A stretch of 64,000 bases of DNA from Triops longicaudatus (taxonomy: Eukaryota; Arthropoda; Branchiopoda; Notostraca; Triopsidae), in the NCBI GenBank assembly GCA_022885665.1, contig JAGQDJ010000169.1, forward strand, positions 62,001 to 126,000, given 5' to 3'. Under the pieces are notes generated by a model. That model made no database searches and was not told the origin of the DNA. It saw only the letters and a program-made list of their open reading frames with translations. The first letter of the stretch is position 1; each line of letters starts with the position of its first letter. Below are positions 50,292 to 61,687 of the stretch, piece by piece. The position numbers were made by a program, and so were the translations under genes.

Positions 50292-51735
50292 CACTGTAAA
50301 AAAAAGGGTACCAATAAAGGGCAAAAAATTACCACCTAAAATTCAAATCGCAACCAGTCATTAGTCCCTGCTACCAAAAAATGTGTTTGACCCACCAAAT
50401 GATGGGCAAGTATTACTAAAAATTGGTACTTACCACCAAATTTCGGTAGCTTTTTCCCCATTATTGGGAACACTTCCAAAAATCGTCAGTTTTTATTTAT
50501 TTTTTCAACGTGTGGCGGCGTTGAAAGTTTCCACCCTCGCTATGAAGTCTGTTACGTATGCTGCCCTGCTATGAGTTCTCAATGAAATTAGCTGTTAACT
50601 GTTTCTCGTCCTATTTTCAAAACGACTTCACTTTTTGACACTTTCATAGGATCATTTTTGTGTGTAAGCATGGTACTGTAGTGCTGTACTATACATAATG
50701 TTCGAAAAAGAAACATTTAAGGAAGGGCTTTATGCTAACCGAACGGAACTGGGCAATGAAATTTCCCCTTGAACAAGCGTTGCGTCAAGTCATAAAGCAC
50801 TCGCATAAGGATGGAGTGAGAAAATGCTCGAATGTTTGAAGGTTCAATCAATAGTGTTGTTACCTTACTACCATTTTTCGGTGATTATTTTAAGAGTACT
50901 GCTTGTTATTGCAGTGTAACATTATTTTTGTGATTCGAGATAATGACGTGGGATTCGGATAGTGCTTGATTGCTGTAATCTTTTGTTTTGCTAAATTGGT
51001 GTTATGAAATGTGTGAAATGTTGGTGAGTGCCTATGTTCACTTTGTTATGTTGAAAGTTATAGCTTTATGTATTCTTTACTACTGTTTTCCTTGCTGTAT
51101 CGCTGAACATGTGTGTATTTTCTTGCATTTTTTACTCATATATAATCGAAGTTGTTATCTTGTATTTTGTTCAACTTATGTTATGGAAAGTTGCAGAAGT
51201 GTTATTATGTGTCTCGTAGGTTGTTTAATGCAAATGTTCAATTTGTCTTGTAGAATGTTGTTATTTGTGTTCTTGATTACTGCTCTTCTTGTTGTGTCGT
51301 TGAAGTGTTGTGTGTTGAGGTAATGGATTTTGTTCCATTTTGGTCTCAATATGTCTTCAAAGTTGTAATTTTATTTTACGGTTACGGTCGTGGGTGCTTT
51401 TACGTTTCTTACAGTTGTACTAATGGATGCTTTTAGCTATTTATGTATTTTGCATAATTTTGCTGATATATGTGGCCTAAATAAATCTAAAATTGGCGCT
51501 AAAATTGAGTTCAGTTCATTACCAAACTTTGGGAAATACACTCATTATTGGAAGTACACACCACTATAATGAGCTCAAGTCTATCAGTTTTTAGTTTTGT
51601 GATTCCCTATTTTTTCTGCCATTTTTAGAGCGCGTTTCTACTACCAATTATTGGTAGGAAAATAGCCCCATCCTGGTCCCCGCGGTTTTTAGTGCAATTT
51701 TCCACCATTAATAGGGGGAATTTTTTTTTACAGTG
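50292..51735. mobile_element. Non-autonomous DNA transposon with CACTGTAAAAAAAA termini
   Basis: The 1444-bp segment begins CACTGTAAAAAAAA and ends with its exact complement, TTTTTTTTACAGTG. The arms just inside are rich in ACCAAT/ATTGGT and CCATTA motifs in both orientations. The interior carries a G/T-rich degenerate repeat (about 51030-51320). No transposase-like protein is encoded. The flanking bases are TT on both sides; a longer target duplication is not visible, so the superfamily is left open. Confidence 0.6.
51030..51320 (+). repeat. Degenerate G/T-rich internal repeat of the TIR element
   Basis: Two diverged copies of about 75 bp start near 51033 (TGTTCACTTTGTTATG) and 51236 (TGTTCAATTTGTCTTG) and stay alignable through a CTTGYTGTRTCG motif. 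A partial third copy starts near 51167. An open frame of 111 codons (50988-51323) runs through them, but its Cys/Leu/Val-rich product follows from the base composition and is probably not a protein. Confidence 0.5.
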
Positions 51736-54700
51736 TTCTATTCCTTTCTATAGTTCATTCTTCGTTCAAAGGATGAGGGTAAGTCCCGAGCCTCATTATA
51801 TTCCTATTCACAAAGCTTTGGAGGTTGAAAGTTCATGTCAGTTTCATTTGCCACGTCAAGTGATCCGACGCTAACATAAACTCCCCCTTTTAACGGTAAC
51901 ATTTGGCTTCCTTCACGCAACAACTTGTAGCAAGAACGCAACCTTCCCTTGTAACTGCATCTCAAAAGTCGCAAAAAACCCTCTTGCACCCTACAACGGG
52001 TGCGCGCTGTAAAGTCTCTGGTACAACAAGCAAACCATCTCAACTGTACGTAATTTTTACGATTTGTCCATAAAACGCAAGCCAGGAAACGTTTCATAAA
52101 CAATAAAACGGGTTACACTTCATTGCTCTACCCCAGCTTCCTAACTGTACGTAGCTTATAAAACATTGTTAGGCTTCAAATCTTCCGATTGCCAATTTGA
52201 GAGTACGCACGATTTGGAATTCGCTTTCCGTAGTTTTTTCTTACTACATATTCTCAGTACTTCTATATGATATAACGTTACGTTTAAGAAATACACATAA
52301 TCGTTGTACTTACCTTCTAATAACTTATATTTTTTCCAAATTTACCATTTTTCAGGGGAACTACGTCGGAAAAACGGGAAAAAATAATTTTGCTTTTATT
52401 CATTTTGATTTGAAAGCTTTTAGAATACTTAAATCGAGGTGTCCACTTTAAAGAATCATTAGAAGTACTTGGACTAGTCGGATCTTCGTTACAGTTTTGA
52501 ACTGCACTTGCCGAGATTTGGTGGCTGGTGGATACGATCCACTTTGCATTAATTTGCTCTCAGTTTACCTTAGTCGTAGTTCCCGACTTGAGTTCTTAGT
52601 TTTCTTTTCGTCAAGTTTCCAAATCTTTTACGACAACCTAACCTTCGCTCACAGATCGGGCTCGAAGAAAATTAAGAGAAATTTAGACGCTTTGCGTTTG
52701 TTTGATCGTTTTCTCCTATCTGCCACGCACACGTACCATTCAGTGTCCGTTTCGCTGCACGCTATGATGTTCCTTTCATAGCCTATTACAAAAGCAAGAT
52801 GCTTGGCTAATCTACCGTGTCATCAACGGCTGGGGAGGAAAACGCCCTTCGTATCCACCTAAGAAAGAAGGCTTTGTCATAAAAATTGAAAAACTGTCTT
52901 GGCTTAGCTCAAAGAGCACAGCAGAGTATATATAGAAAAGCGTGAAACAACGTTACGACCCTTCAATGCCTTTTCCCCCACTTTAACAACTCTCCGCCTG
53001 AACAAATTTTAACAATAATTTCTGTCGGTCTTTTTGCTTCTCCCCTCTCCATGAAAAGCGAATAAAAAACGGGAAACAAATCTAGCATCGTAAACTAATA
53101 ACCCATATCCAATACCATCTTATCTTCCTTATCTAACTAACGGCGTCAAGGTATAATACCAGTATTTACGCCCGTACGCTACATTAATTCTCAGTTGCTT
53201 TGTTTGCTGGGGCTGAAAACGTGTCAGTTTTTTCGTTCACAGGGAGCGAAACGGGCCACAAGGCAGTGTAGTTAACTCATACGGGTAGAGTAAAACAGTA
53301 AAACTAGTGCTTCATTTCCCATCTGGTACTTTTATCATTACGCCGACAGCTTTATTTGTAGTCTACCAACAACGTAAGTGCGCCACGCAACAAAATTGTT
53401 TCTGCCATTTACCTTGACCAATGGTCTGCCTCGCCTTCTCAGTAGAAAATGAAACTATCGTAGGTATAGGATGAAAATGAAATGAAAATGACTCGAGAAG
53501 GTGATGACGAGGCATCCTGGGCACCTGGCTTCAGCGTTTTCATTTTTCAAAGGCAGGCCATTATGTTTTTGTAACCCATTTAGCATTTAAACGTTTCTAA
53601 AAACCGCGAGTTAAGTAGATTACCTATTTTTTTTTTCAATCAACGTTGTGAAACCTTTTCAAACTGTCAAATGTTAAGCTCAGGACGGTCAGGCCCCCTA
53701 TCCCCCTTTTCATTCGTCTTTGAAGGATTTGCAGGCTCAATTGAAAGCAATGAAGCAGAACAAGACTCACTTTAGAAGATTCGTGCCGTGTGCTCACCAG
53801 TGAAGCAAGCCCTGGGAATCCAGCTGCTTCAATGATTCCAACTACCAAGGTATCATTTTTTCTGCTAAGCAATCCCCCACCCTCAGCGTTCAATGTCCAA
53901 TGTTATTATAACACGTACAATTTCTCCTCTCTCACCCTCCCCATCCGTTTCTCACACCCACCCAGGGGAAAAACGAGAACGGGTGCCCAAAGCTGTTAAC
54001 GGTGAACGTTTCTCTGGCGTCCATGCATAATCCCTAACTTTGCCCTTAACTGACGTCTGATGGATGGTAGGATTAAAGCAGCTTCCGAGAAAAAGAAAGG
54101 CAGCACATTACGAGCATCTGAGGTGTATGCTGTTGATGCTACCATTCCAAGCTCTGACGGCGGTTACCTCAGAAAAGAAAAAGAATCAGAAAAACATTTT
54201 AGGCTTGCGACGCGAAGATTCCCGTTTGAAAACAACTTCCGTAAGTTTCATATGTTGGAAGCGGAAAGCGAGACAAACCTAACTCTTTCGAGTCTTGTTC
54301 AGGAGCTATTTACATGTCTAAAGGCTGACAAAAAGCACACGCTTCCAGTTGGCCACATAGGCAAAGCATTGGCCAGCCATAAGTTCCCGATTAGTCTCCG
54401 AAAAAAACGCAGTGGTACTTGACCATGCTGAACGGGCTGAAAAGGTTCACTCCTGAATGCCGTATAGAACACGGGAGCCAAAGCCCGGACAAGTGGGAAG
54501 GGAAAGGGAGACGACGACAACGAAAAAAATGTCGTTTCACGGGGGTGGCAAAAGACGAGGGTGACAAGTAAGCTTGTAAAACGGAGAAAACGGTTGTATT
54601 GGATGCTCTGACGACGACGGCGACAGACACGCCAGGCCGCCAAATGGCATTCCGGCAACGTGGTTGCTTTAGGAAAACGCAGTCAAAGAAGCTAAACCTC

Positions 54701-57700
54701 TCGCTTTCCCGCTCCATATCCTTCTCCGTCGAACTCTTCGTGCTCACTTGCTGCTCTTCGCCAAGACAGTGGCCATGTTGTTGGCAACCGCTGGCATACG
54801 AATAATCCCGCGAACAGCCATTTGCGCTTCGCGCTACCTTGCACACACTCAAAGCAAAACGAACAGCAGCCGCGGCCGCCGATTCAGTAGCAAAGCACCC
54901 ATGCCATTTTTCTGTCACCAGCACAGTCAGTTCCATTTCTATATTACCGTACAAAACTGTGACCAGACTGCCTTTGCTCATGATCCCGAGATCAACGACC
55001 CAGCAATACGCGGATCGCTGATCGTCAGGCGGTCGAGGAGATAGCAATAAACTTGTCATATGTTGCAAAGCGAACGGCAGCCGCAAAGGGCCCCGGAGCC
55101 CTTTTTGGCAGGCGTCGGTATGCATATCGGTTCATCATCACCAACCATTGCCCGTTTTCACGGGCTTTTGATGTAATCTATCTCCGCCTTAGTCAGTTAC
55201 CAAATAGGCACTCAGTTGCTAACGCAAAAGCTCACTACTCTTGCAAGACACCCAAAGGGTATCGTTACGTGCCCTGAACAAGAAAAAGTCCAAGATTCCG
55301 CTTTAAGATGGAGGCGTCAGTTTTCGCACGCGCGTGTCTCTGCGAACGAACGTTCACTTTACGCTGTCGCGAAGTATGCTTATTTTCCTCTTACGCGGTT
55401 AAACTGACCTCGCATAATCAGATTACACAATTTATTAAGTCTTGTATATTAACCAATTAATGTACATTGAATAATATTTTTCAACCTATTAGAGCCGCTT
55501 AACACAAAACAGCCAAAAGTTTTAGCGCACTCTAATATAGAAAAGAAAATAGCCTTGTAATAGCTAGGACTATAATAACGAGAGCGGTGTTTAAGTATTC
55601 TTCTAGATCGATTAGTGTAAAGGGCTGGAATACGGAATAAATCCCAATTTTGACATGCTGAACATGTATTTTTTCGGCGTTCTCTTCCGACGAACGAATT
55701 ATCCACGTAAATAGAGGGATTAGGAAAATTTTCTTTCCCCAGGAATGCGACGATAACAAAATAGGCTGCATCGCTAAGCAAACCGTGATCCTTTTCTCAT
55801 CCTCGTTCGTTATCGACTTCAATAAAAGTGTCCATCAAGCGTCTAACATGTTTTTAACTTAATCTTCTTTTCTTCCACTCAATGATAATAGATACAAATG
55901 CTCTTTGTCCCCCTGCCATGTTTCATCTCTTCTTCACCCATTTCAGTTCTATTTCCTTGATGATGCGATACTTCGAGGGAGAAGGCGAGGGTTTCTGGTG
56001 TTGGCGGAAACCTACCTCCATGGGAAACAAAAGTCCAGCTGTGGAATTTATAGCCTTTTCCGTTAATTAGGTTTGCTTTTGTCCGTTAGGTGCAACTTTG
56101 GGCTAATGGCCAACTAAACAAGTTAGCACCCGTCGGGGGCCAATGAGCAAAATCGCCCCAGCGTTAGTCCTTTTCTCCCCTTTTCTTGCTTTTGCTTGCA
56201 CATTACCTTACATCATTCCGTCTACTAATGACCAACGTTCTCCATTTAACTTTGCTGCTTAATATCCAAAGCTCCAAATCTCTACAAACTTGGAGAGACA
56301 CATGCACGAATATAGTTACATAAATGAACTAACTGGAAAATAAGATATAGGTTGATTAATGTGTTACCTCACAACGTGTACCAGCAGGATATGACTCTTT
56401 AAGAACCAATTTTACTGGTATTGCATCTGTCTTTCAGGAGTTGAAATTCGCTTAGTTCCTTGTGTGTCAGGATTTATTTTTACTTTGCCTATATACGCGT
56501 CGTCGGACCATTAAGGGTTCTAATTGACATTTAACATTTTTCGTACGAATGTTCGAAACTCATTTGCAGATCGTTAGGCAAGTACATATTACTAGCTAAT
56601 AGGCATAAAGAGTCTTTTATACCGTTTTCCTGTTATCTGTACCCACTGTTATAATGTGTATGTGCACACTGTTCAGGAATTTCATTAGATTACCAGTAGG
56701 AGGGATGCGGTAACACAGTACACGGTTGTAAAGCTGCGAGTCGCTGATGAAATCAATCACAACCCCGGCCGCCAAAACAGCTTGGGTTCTTGAATACCGT
56801 TCAACACAAAAAGGGAAGGTTTAATCATGTCCGTCGCGTGATAACGTGGCCTAAGTCCCATATTTCGAGGTGTCTCCTTTATGTCGCTTTGTATTACAGG
56901 CTTCCGCGTTATTCTTCCATTTCTTTCCATTCAATCACCTACGCAACATTTACTTCACCTTGCCTGAGAAATATGGAGCAAAGTCTGGTTCAAACCCACT
57001 CTACAAGTTAACTCAATGGTGGAAAAAATACCAGGACGTTTATCCGCAGATTCGTTTCTTTCCCATTTTTTATTTCTGGGACCGCGTTTGGATCTTTATT
57101 AATTGCTCCTAGTTAGTTGCCTTAGTAACGCTTACAGAGCTCAGCTGGGCTCTCGCTATCCCGCCACGCACCATAATGAAGTTCCCACACCGCAGCGCAA
57201 ACTTCTCTCTCCGGGATCACTTCCATCTCTTAATGGGAAAAATTACCCAAGTGAAAATTTCTCATTTAGAAAGAAAATGGGGAAGCTTAATCCTTTCCTC
57301 CTCATTCTCATCCCTAATTAATAACTCACCAGTAGCTGACGACTCCCTACGACAGGTTACATTTCTTTGACGATTTGCCACCCACGCATAGCTACATTCT
57401 TCCCCGTACCACGCATTTTCCTTCATATTTTCGGTGGAGGAGGGGCACAAGAATCGCTTTTCGAAAATGGCTTTTCCACTTTTAGAAAACTGACCGGAAA
57501 GTAACGAAATATTGGTTCTCCTCTTCCCATTGTATTGTGTGCATGTATGGTAGCAACGGTGCCGTTTGACGTCTGACGGGCCAAAAGCGGGTTATAATAT
57601 GACACGGCACGCTCCCGCTACATTATAGCCAGGCGTACCAGAAAACGAGGTGCATGTGCCCACCTCGCTTATCTTAATTAAATCGCGACCCAAGAACAGA

Positions 57701-60700
57701 GTGCACTGAGTGAACGGAGTGTGAGCGCATAGCTAAAGCTCTCACATTTACGGGAGAAAGGGTGGAGGATATTTGATTCGAAGCTGCTTGGGTTATAGAA
57801 CACAAGACTGACAGTGTGGTACGGTACGGCACCTTGTAATTCTGTACCAATTTTGGGTTTGTCGTTTCCAGCTATTATTCTTAGCGATCAATTTTCAGAC
57901 GCATTACCACCCATAGAGTGCTTATTAAAATCTCGTCGCCCCTCCTCTGAATGACGTTGATGTTCTGCTGCACCAGTGTTTCAAATAAAGGACTTCGAAT
58001 AACTTATACTTGATCTTCGTTCAGCAGAAAAATGAAACATAGTTGGCAAAAAATAAATAAACATAATTTGGAGATTAATAAAAACAACATTGCTTACTCA
58101 CACTATTTTCCTTTCAATAAGATAACGCCGAAAAATCGCAACTGTTTCCACCTTTGGCAGGATGAAAGGACTAGCAAGGCTGAATTTTGACAGAGAAGGC
58201 TAAAGTTAACGAACCTGAGCGGTTGTTTTCATGACCAGTGAAATTGAACCAAGCATTACAAGAAATAAAAAATGACCGTTGAAATACAATGGTCAATTGA
58301 AGGTGATTTAAAGAAAGGGAATGTCAAGGTTGAATTTCTTACTCAAGTCTCAGGATCGTCCTATTATCTGAGGGGTAATCAGAGCTTATCAAGCCTATTC
58401 GATGCATGCATTAGACGCACTTAATTGGAAACCACAAAGCTATGGACTTAATTAAGACCTTTTAAGGCTTTTCTTCATTTCGAAGCTCATTTTTCTGGTG
58501 TGTGTGTGCATGTTGTTGGAGTGCGGGCGGGAGGATTTTCAATTATTATAACTCTAACAAGCCTACCACGAAGTTAATCTTCCTTTGCTAAGAACCTCAA
58601 CCTGGCTTCTTTTTCGCCTCTGATGAACAGATTACTCGTGAGTTCCCCGGCCGCTCAAAAACTAGGCTGCAAAAACGAAATTTCCACGCAAGTTGCAGTA
58701 TTAAGGACAACAAGCACATGCAAAGATGATGGGCGATTTCAGCTTTGAAACATTCCCTGAAGCAAAATGACGAGTTAATTGCTTGTCAGATGATGGAAAG
58801 CACTCCACTGTATTGCACCTATCCCTCGCTTGGCCACGAGAGCATTGACAGTCCCTCTCCAAGTGGCAAGACAATTATGCAGTGCACATGGAAAGAGACA
58901 AACTGGACTGAGGATACATGTGTCTATAAGGAACAAAAGTAAAATAAGAAGAAAAATCAACCCTCAGCAGCAGTAGCAACATGTTCGCTTATCTCCCTAC
59001 ACCACATGACATCCCTACACGGCCCATTAAACGATACATCCTTCCCAAGGAGGCATGACAGCTTCTCAACGCGACACCGAGTTCGCAGCATTGCCTTTTT
59101 CCTTATTTTTGCCGCCTTCACTTGGCAAGTGATGGAAATAAATGCGACTTCTATTGACTGTGTGTCTGCCCCCAACCATGTCTATGCGAGCTGCATCCTG
59201 CTAATTATAATCTCTTTCTAAATTAATTAGGGTGACGTCAGTGCCATTCCTCTCACCCATTGATTGCGTAGCCTTCGTTATACGCAGTCTTTTCTTCACT
59301 TCGAAAGCTCACATTCCCTTACCTGAACTCACTCCGCCGACGAGCTGTAATAGCGGCCCGACACTAATGAGATGGACCTCTTCCATTACGTGAAAGAGCT
59401 CATCCAAGCTTGCCTTCTAAAATGCAACGCTCAACTCGACTTCCCTTTGACGCAGCTATTCGAAAATCCTGTAATTTCATTTTCAAACTTCTTGCCTTAT
59501 CTTCTTTTTTGTCCCTCTTGTTTGGCTCTACAAACAAAAAAAAGCAACGAAACCCGGACGACGCCCATTTGGCTAACAAGAAAATATTCTGAACAGCGAT
59601 TTTCTCCCGTTCCACTACCCTTTCCCACCCTGCCAAACCCCCCAACTTTGACAAGGAGGGCAATCAGACCAGCCAAACCTTCCTTAACTGGACTGATTGA
59701 AAATAGTCCTGATTGGGGTGACATGACTTTGACAAGAGCTTTCTTAACAATCCTGGGGCTCTGGGGCCTATAGGTAAAACGCCAGCGGACGGACAGCAAG
59801 TCATGCAGAAATCAAGTTCCCTCCTTTTATTCTACTCAAGAGGACAGCAAACCACACATGATCGATCCCCCCCTTGGCTGCGTCCCCCGTGCTCCGGACT
59901 TCCCCGGTTTTATCAATGGGTGCAATTAAGGTGGCGTTTCTTGCTACACATATCCAAACACACTTGGAATAATGCACCACATGCAAGTCTAGTTCCTTTT
60001 TTTATTTGAAAATTGGTTTTGGGTGCCTTTTCCTCGCCTGCTGGATCAAACGCTAGCTAATAAAGAGACATGTTTCTCACCAGAACTTTGTCATTACCAA
60101 AAGTGGATGGATGAAGCATTACAGAAAAAAAAATCCCAATAGATTTGAAGTTGCTAGGAAGTTCGACGGCTTTCTTGCGGCTTTGAAATCTCATGATCGC
60201 ATTTTTTATTTTATTTTTTTTTATATTTTGGTTACGTCACTATTACATTCCATACATGGAGCAAGACAAACCGTGTCCCGACGCCTAAATCGGACACAAA
60301 TGGGGGTAAAAATCCTTCCAAGTTGAACAGCTGGAGTACAATGGGGAGAAAGAAATGGTGCGGATTTAATGAGAAGCCCCACCAAGTTGCTATAGATATT
60401 TATGCCCCACAAAAAGGAAGGTGGCGGGGGAGGTTCCGGGTGGCAATAATCAAGCTATTGTGTGCTGATTAAGCTTTAAAAGGAAACTGGGGTAAAAGGG
60501 AGAGAAAGCTTTGCTTGCGGTTTAGCCATAACTGGTATGGTTAAGGTTTCTCTTGACTACAACTACTATGGCGTGGGGGGGGGGGGGGGAACCCATTACC
60601 GAAAATTAGCTATGGAGCGAGTGAAGCAGATCCCGATACTCGTTCTGCGCGCGACTTTTTGGGGTGACCGCACCGACAGCACACCGAAAGACAAAGCCAG

Positions 60701-60913
60701 AAATTTGTCACGTTTCGCTGAAAACGGATTCGCAGTACGGGTACAAGAATCTGTTGTCGAACAGAAAAAAAGCAGTAATCACTGAGCTCCGGCTATGACC
60801 CATTTCGAACTATACGGTATTTATACACAACAATGAAAAGCTCGCAACTGTGCCAAGGCTAGGAGACCTATTCATTGATGCACAAGACTTCGTCATACAA
60901 TGCCATGAGAACT
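51736..60913. other. Upstream territory of the LIM-only gene, part 5
   Basis: No exon with recognisable homology. It contains a somewhat GC-richer patch at about 54000-55300 with the longest ORF of the desert (54391-55125, minus) and a 15-base G run (60575-60589). Confidence 0.4.
54391..55125 (-). CDS. Unrecognised 244-codon ORF, probably fortuitous
   Basis: The longest open frame in the right half of the window. I do not recognise the product. It is Ser/Val/Cys/Phe-rich with no repeated motif, no clear membrane segment or signal peptide and no identifiable domain. A shorter ORF overlaps it on the opposite strand (54060-54422). The local GC content is raised, which lengthens chance ORFs. It could be a lineage-specific gene or an untranslated exon region; I rate coding status as unlikely. 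Confidence 0.12.
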   Translation of the reverse strand: MHTDACQKGLRGPLRLPFALQHMTSLLLSPRPPDDQRSAYCWVVDLGIMSKGSLVTVLYGNIEMELTVLVTEKWHGCFATESAAAAAVRFALSVCKVARSANGCSRDYSYASGCQQHGHCLGEEQQVSTKSSTEKDMERESERFSFFDCVFLKQPRCRNAIWRPGVSVAVVVRASNTTVFSVLQAYLSPSSFATPVKRHFFRCRRLPFPSHLSGLWLPCSIRHSGVNLFSPFSMVKYHCVFFGD

Positions 60914-60946
60914 GGGGCTCTTATACACGTGGTGTATAAGAGCCCC
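60914..60946. repeat. Perfect 33-bp palindrome (15-bp arms, 3-base loop)
   Basis: GGGGCTCTTATACAC, then GTG, then its exact complement. The arms are perfect. A transcript would form a stable 15-bp hairpin. Confidence 0.95.
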
Positions 60947-61042
60947 GCTTGTAGGATAGTGTTCGAGTATAATGCATCGGAATTTTCCTTTTTCTTTTTT
61001 TTTACTTTTTATGTTATTTTTACAGTAAAAAGCACACAACCT

Positions 61043-61088
61043 GATATTACTACATCGATATTACTACATTCACAAGATATTACTACAT
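61043..61088. repeat. Three copies of a 13-bp direct repeat
   Basis: GATATTACTACAT occurs at 61043, 61057 and 61076, all exact, with 1- and 6-base spacers. Confidence 0.95.
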
Positions 61089-61321
61089 CGTTCGTAAAAG
61101 GTGTGGAATTCATATTTTGTCCTACTGATATGTGTCGAAAGTACCCCAATGTAAGAGAACACGATAAAAATTATGTCAATACTTAGGGCGTGACGAATAC
61201 GATAAATTCGATTTTCAGGCGGGATCAATTGTACCCGGATGTAAGAGACTGCATGATAGGCATTTTCTTCATACCTGAGGTAAAGAGACGCCTGAGACGT
61301 GTTTATGGGAATGTGAATGAG

Positions 61322-61394
61322 ATTTTTTGTGTATCTTAGTACATAATTTATTTTTGTGTATCTTAATATTTTTGTGTATTTTATTACATATAGG
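61322..61394. repeat. Three copies of TTTTTGTGTATYTTA-like repeat
   Basis: Three near-identical copies of TTTTTGTGTAT followed by CTTA or TTTA, two of them followed by (T)TACATA. The stretch is AT-rich. Confidence 0.8.
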
Positions 61395-61663
61395 TTTGAC
61401 TATTACCCTACGTATGAAACTGTATACATTCCCAAAATTTGACGCCGTTTCTGCGACTCAATGGTGTTCATTAGTTGTTTGCTGGGAAACGAGAAATGCA
61501 GAAAGCGGTCAACTCTATATGACTCGTGTATAAACGATTCCAACGACCGCGCAAGACGAAAACTTACCGGATTTGCCATTCGCATAATAGGGGAAACCAC
61601 ACTAAATGAGACTATTGTCTGACACTAATTACTGCAACGTAAAGAAATACTTCAAGTGTTTAT

Positions 61664-61687
61664 TGTACGTATTGTTGTACGTATTGT
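61664..61687. repeat. Two-copy 12-bp tandem repeat
   Basis: TGTACGTATTGT twice in direct succession, exact. Confidence 0.95.

Noticed and set aside
50988..51323. 111-codon Cys/Leu-rich ORF resembling a membrane peptide
   Set aside because: It coincides with a degenerate G/T-rich repeat inside the TIR element; its composition follows from T/G-rich codons.
54060..54422. 120-codon plus-strand ORF near the 244-codon minus ORF
   Set aside because: No recognisable domain, overlap with an opposite ORF, and a charged low-complexity composition; best explained by chance in a GC-richer patch.
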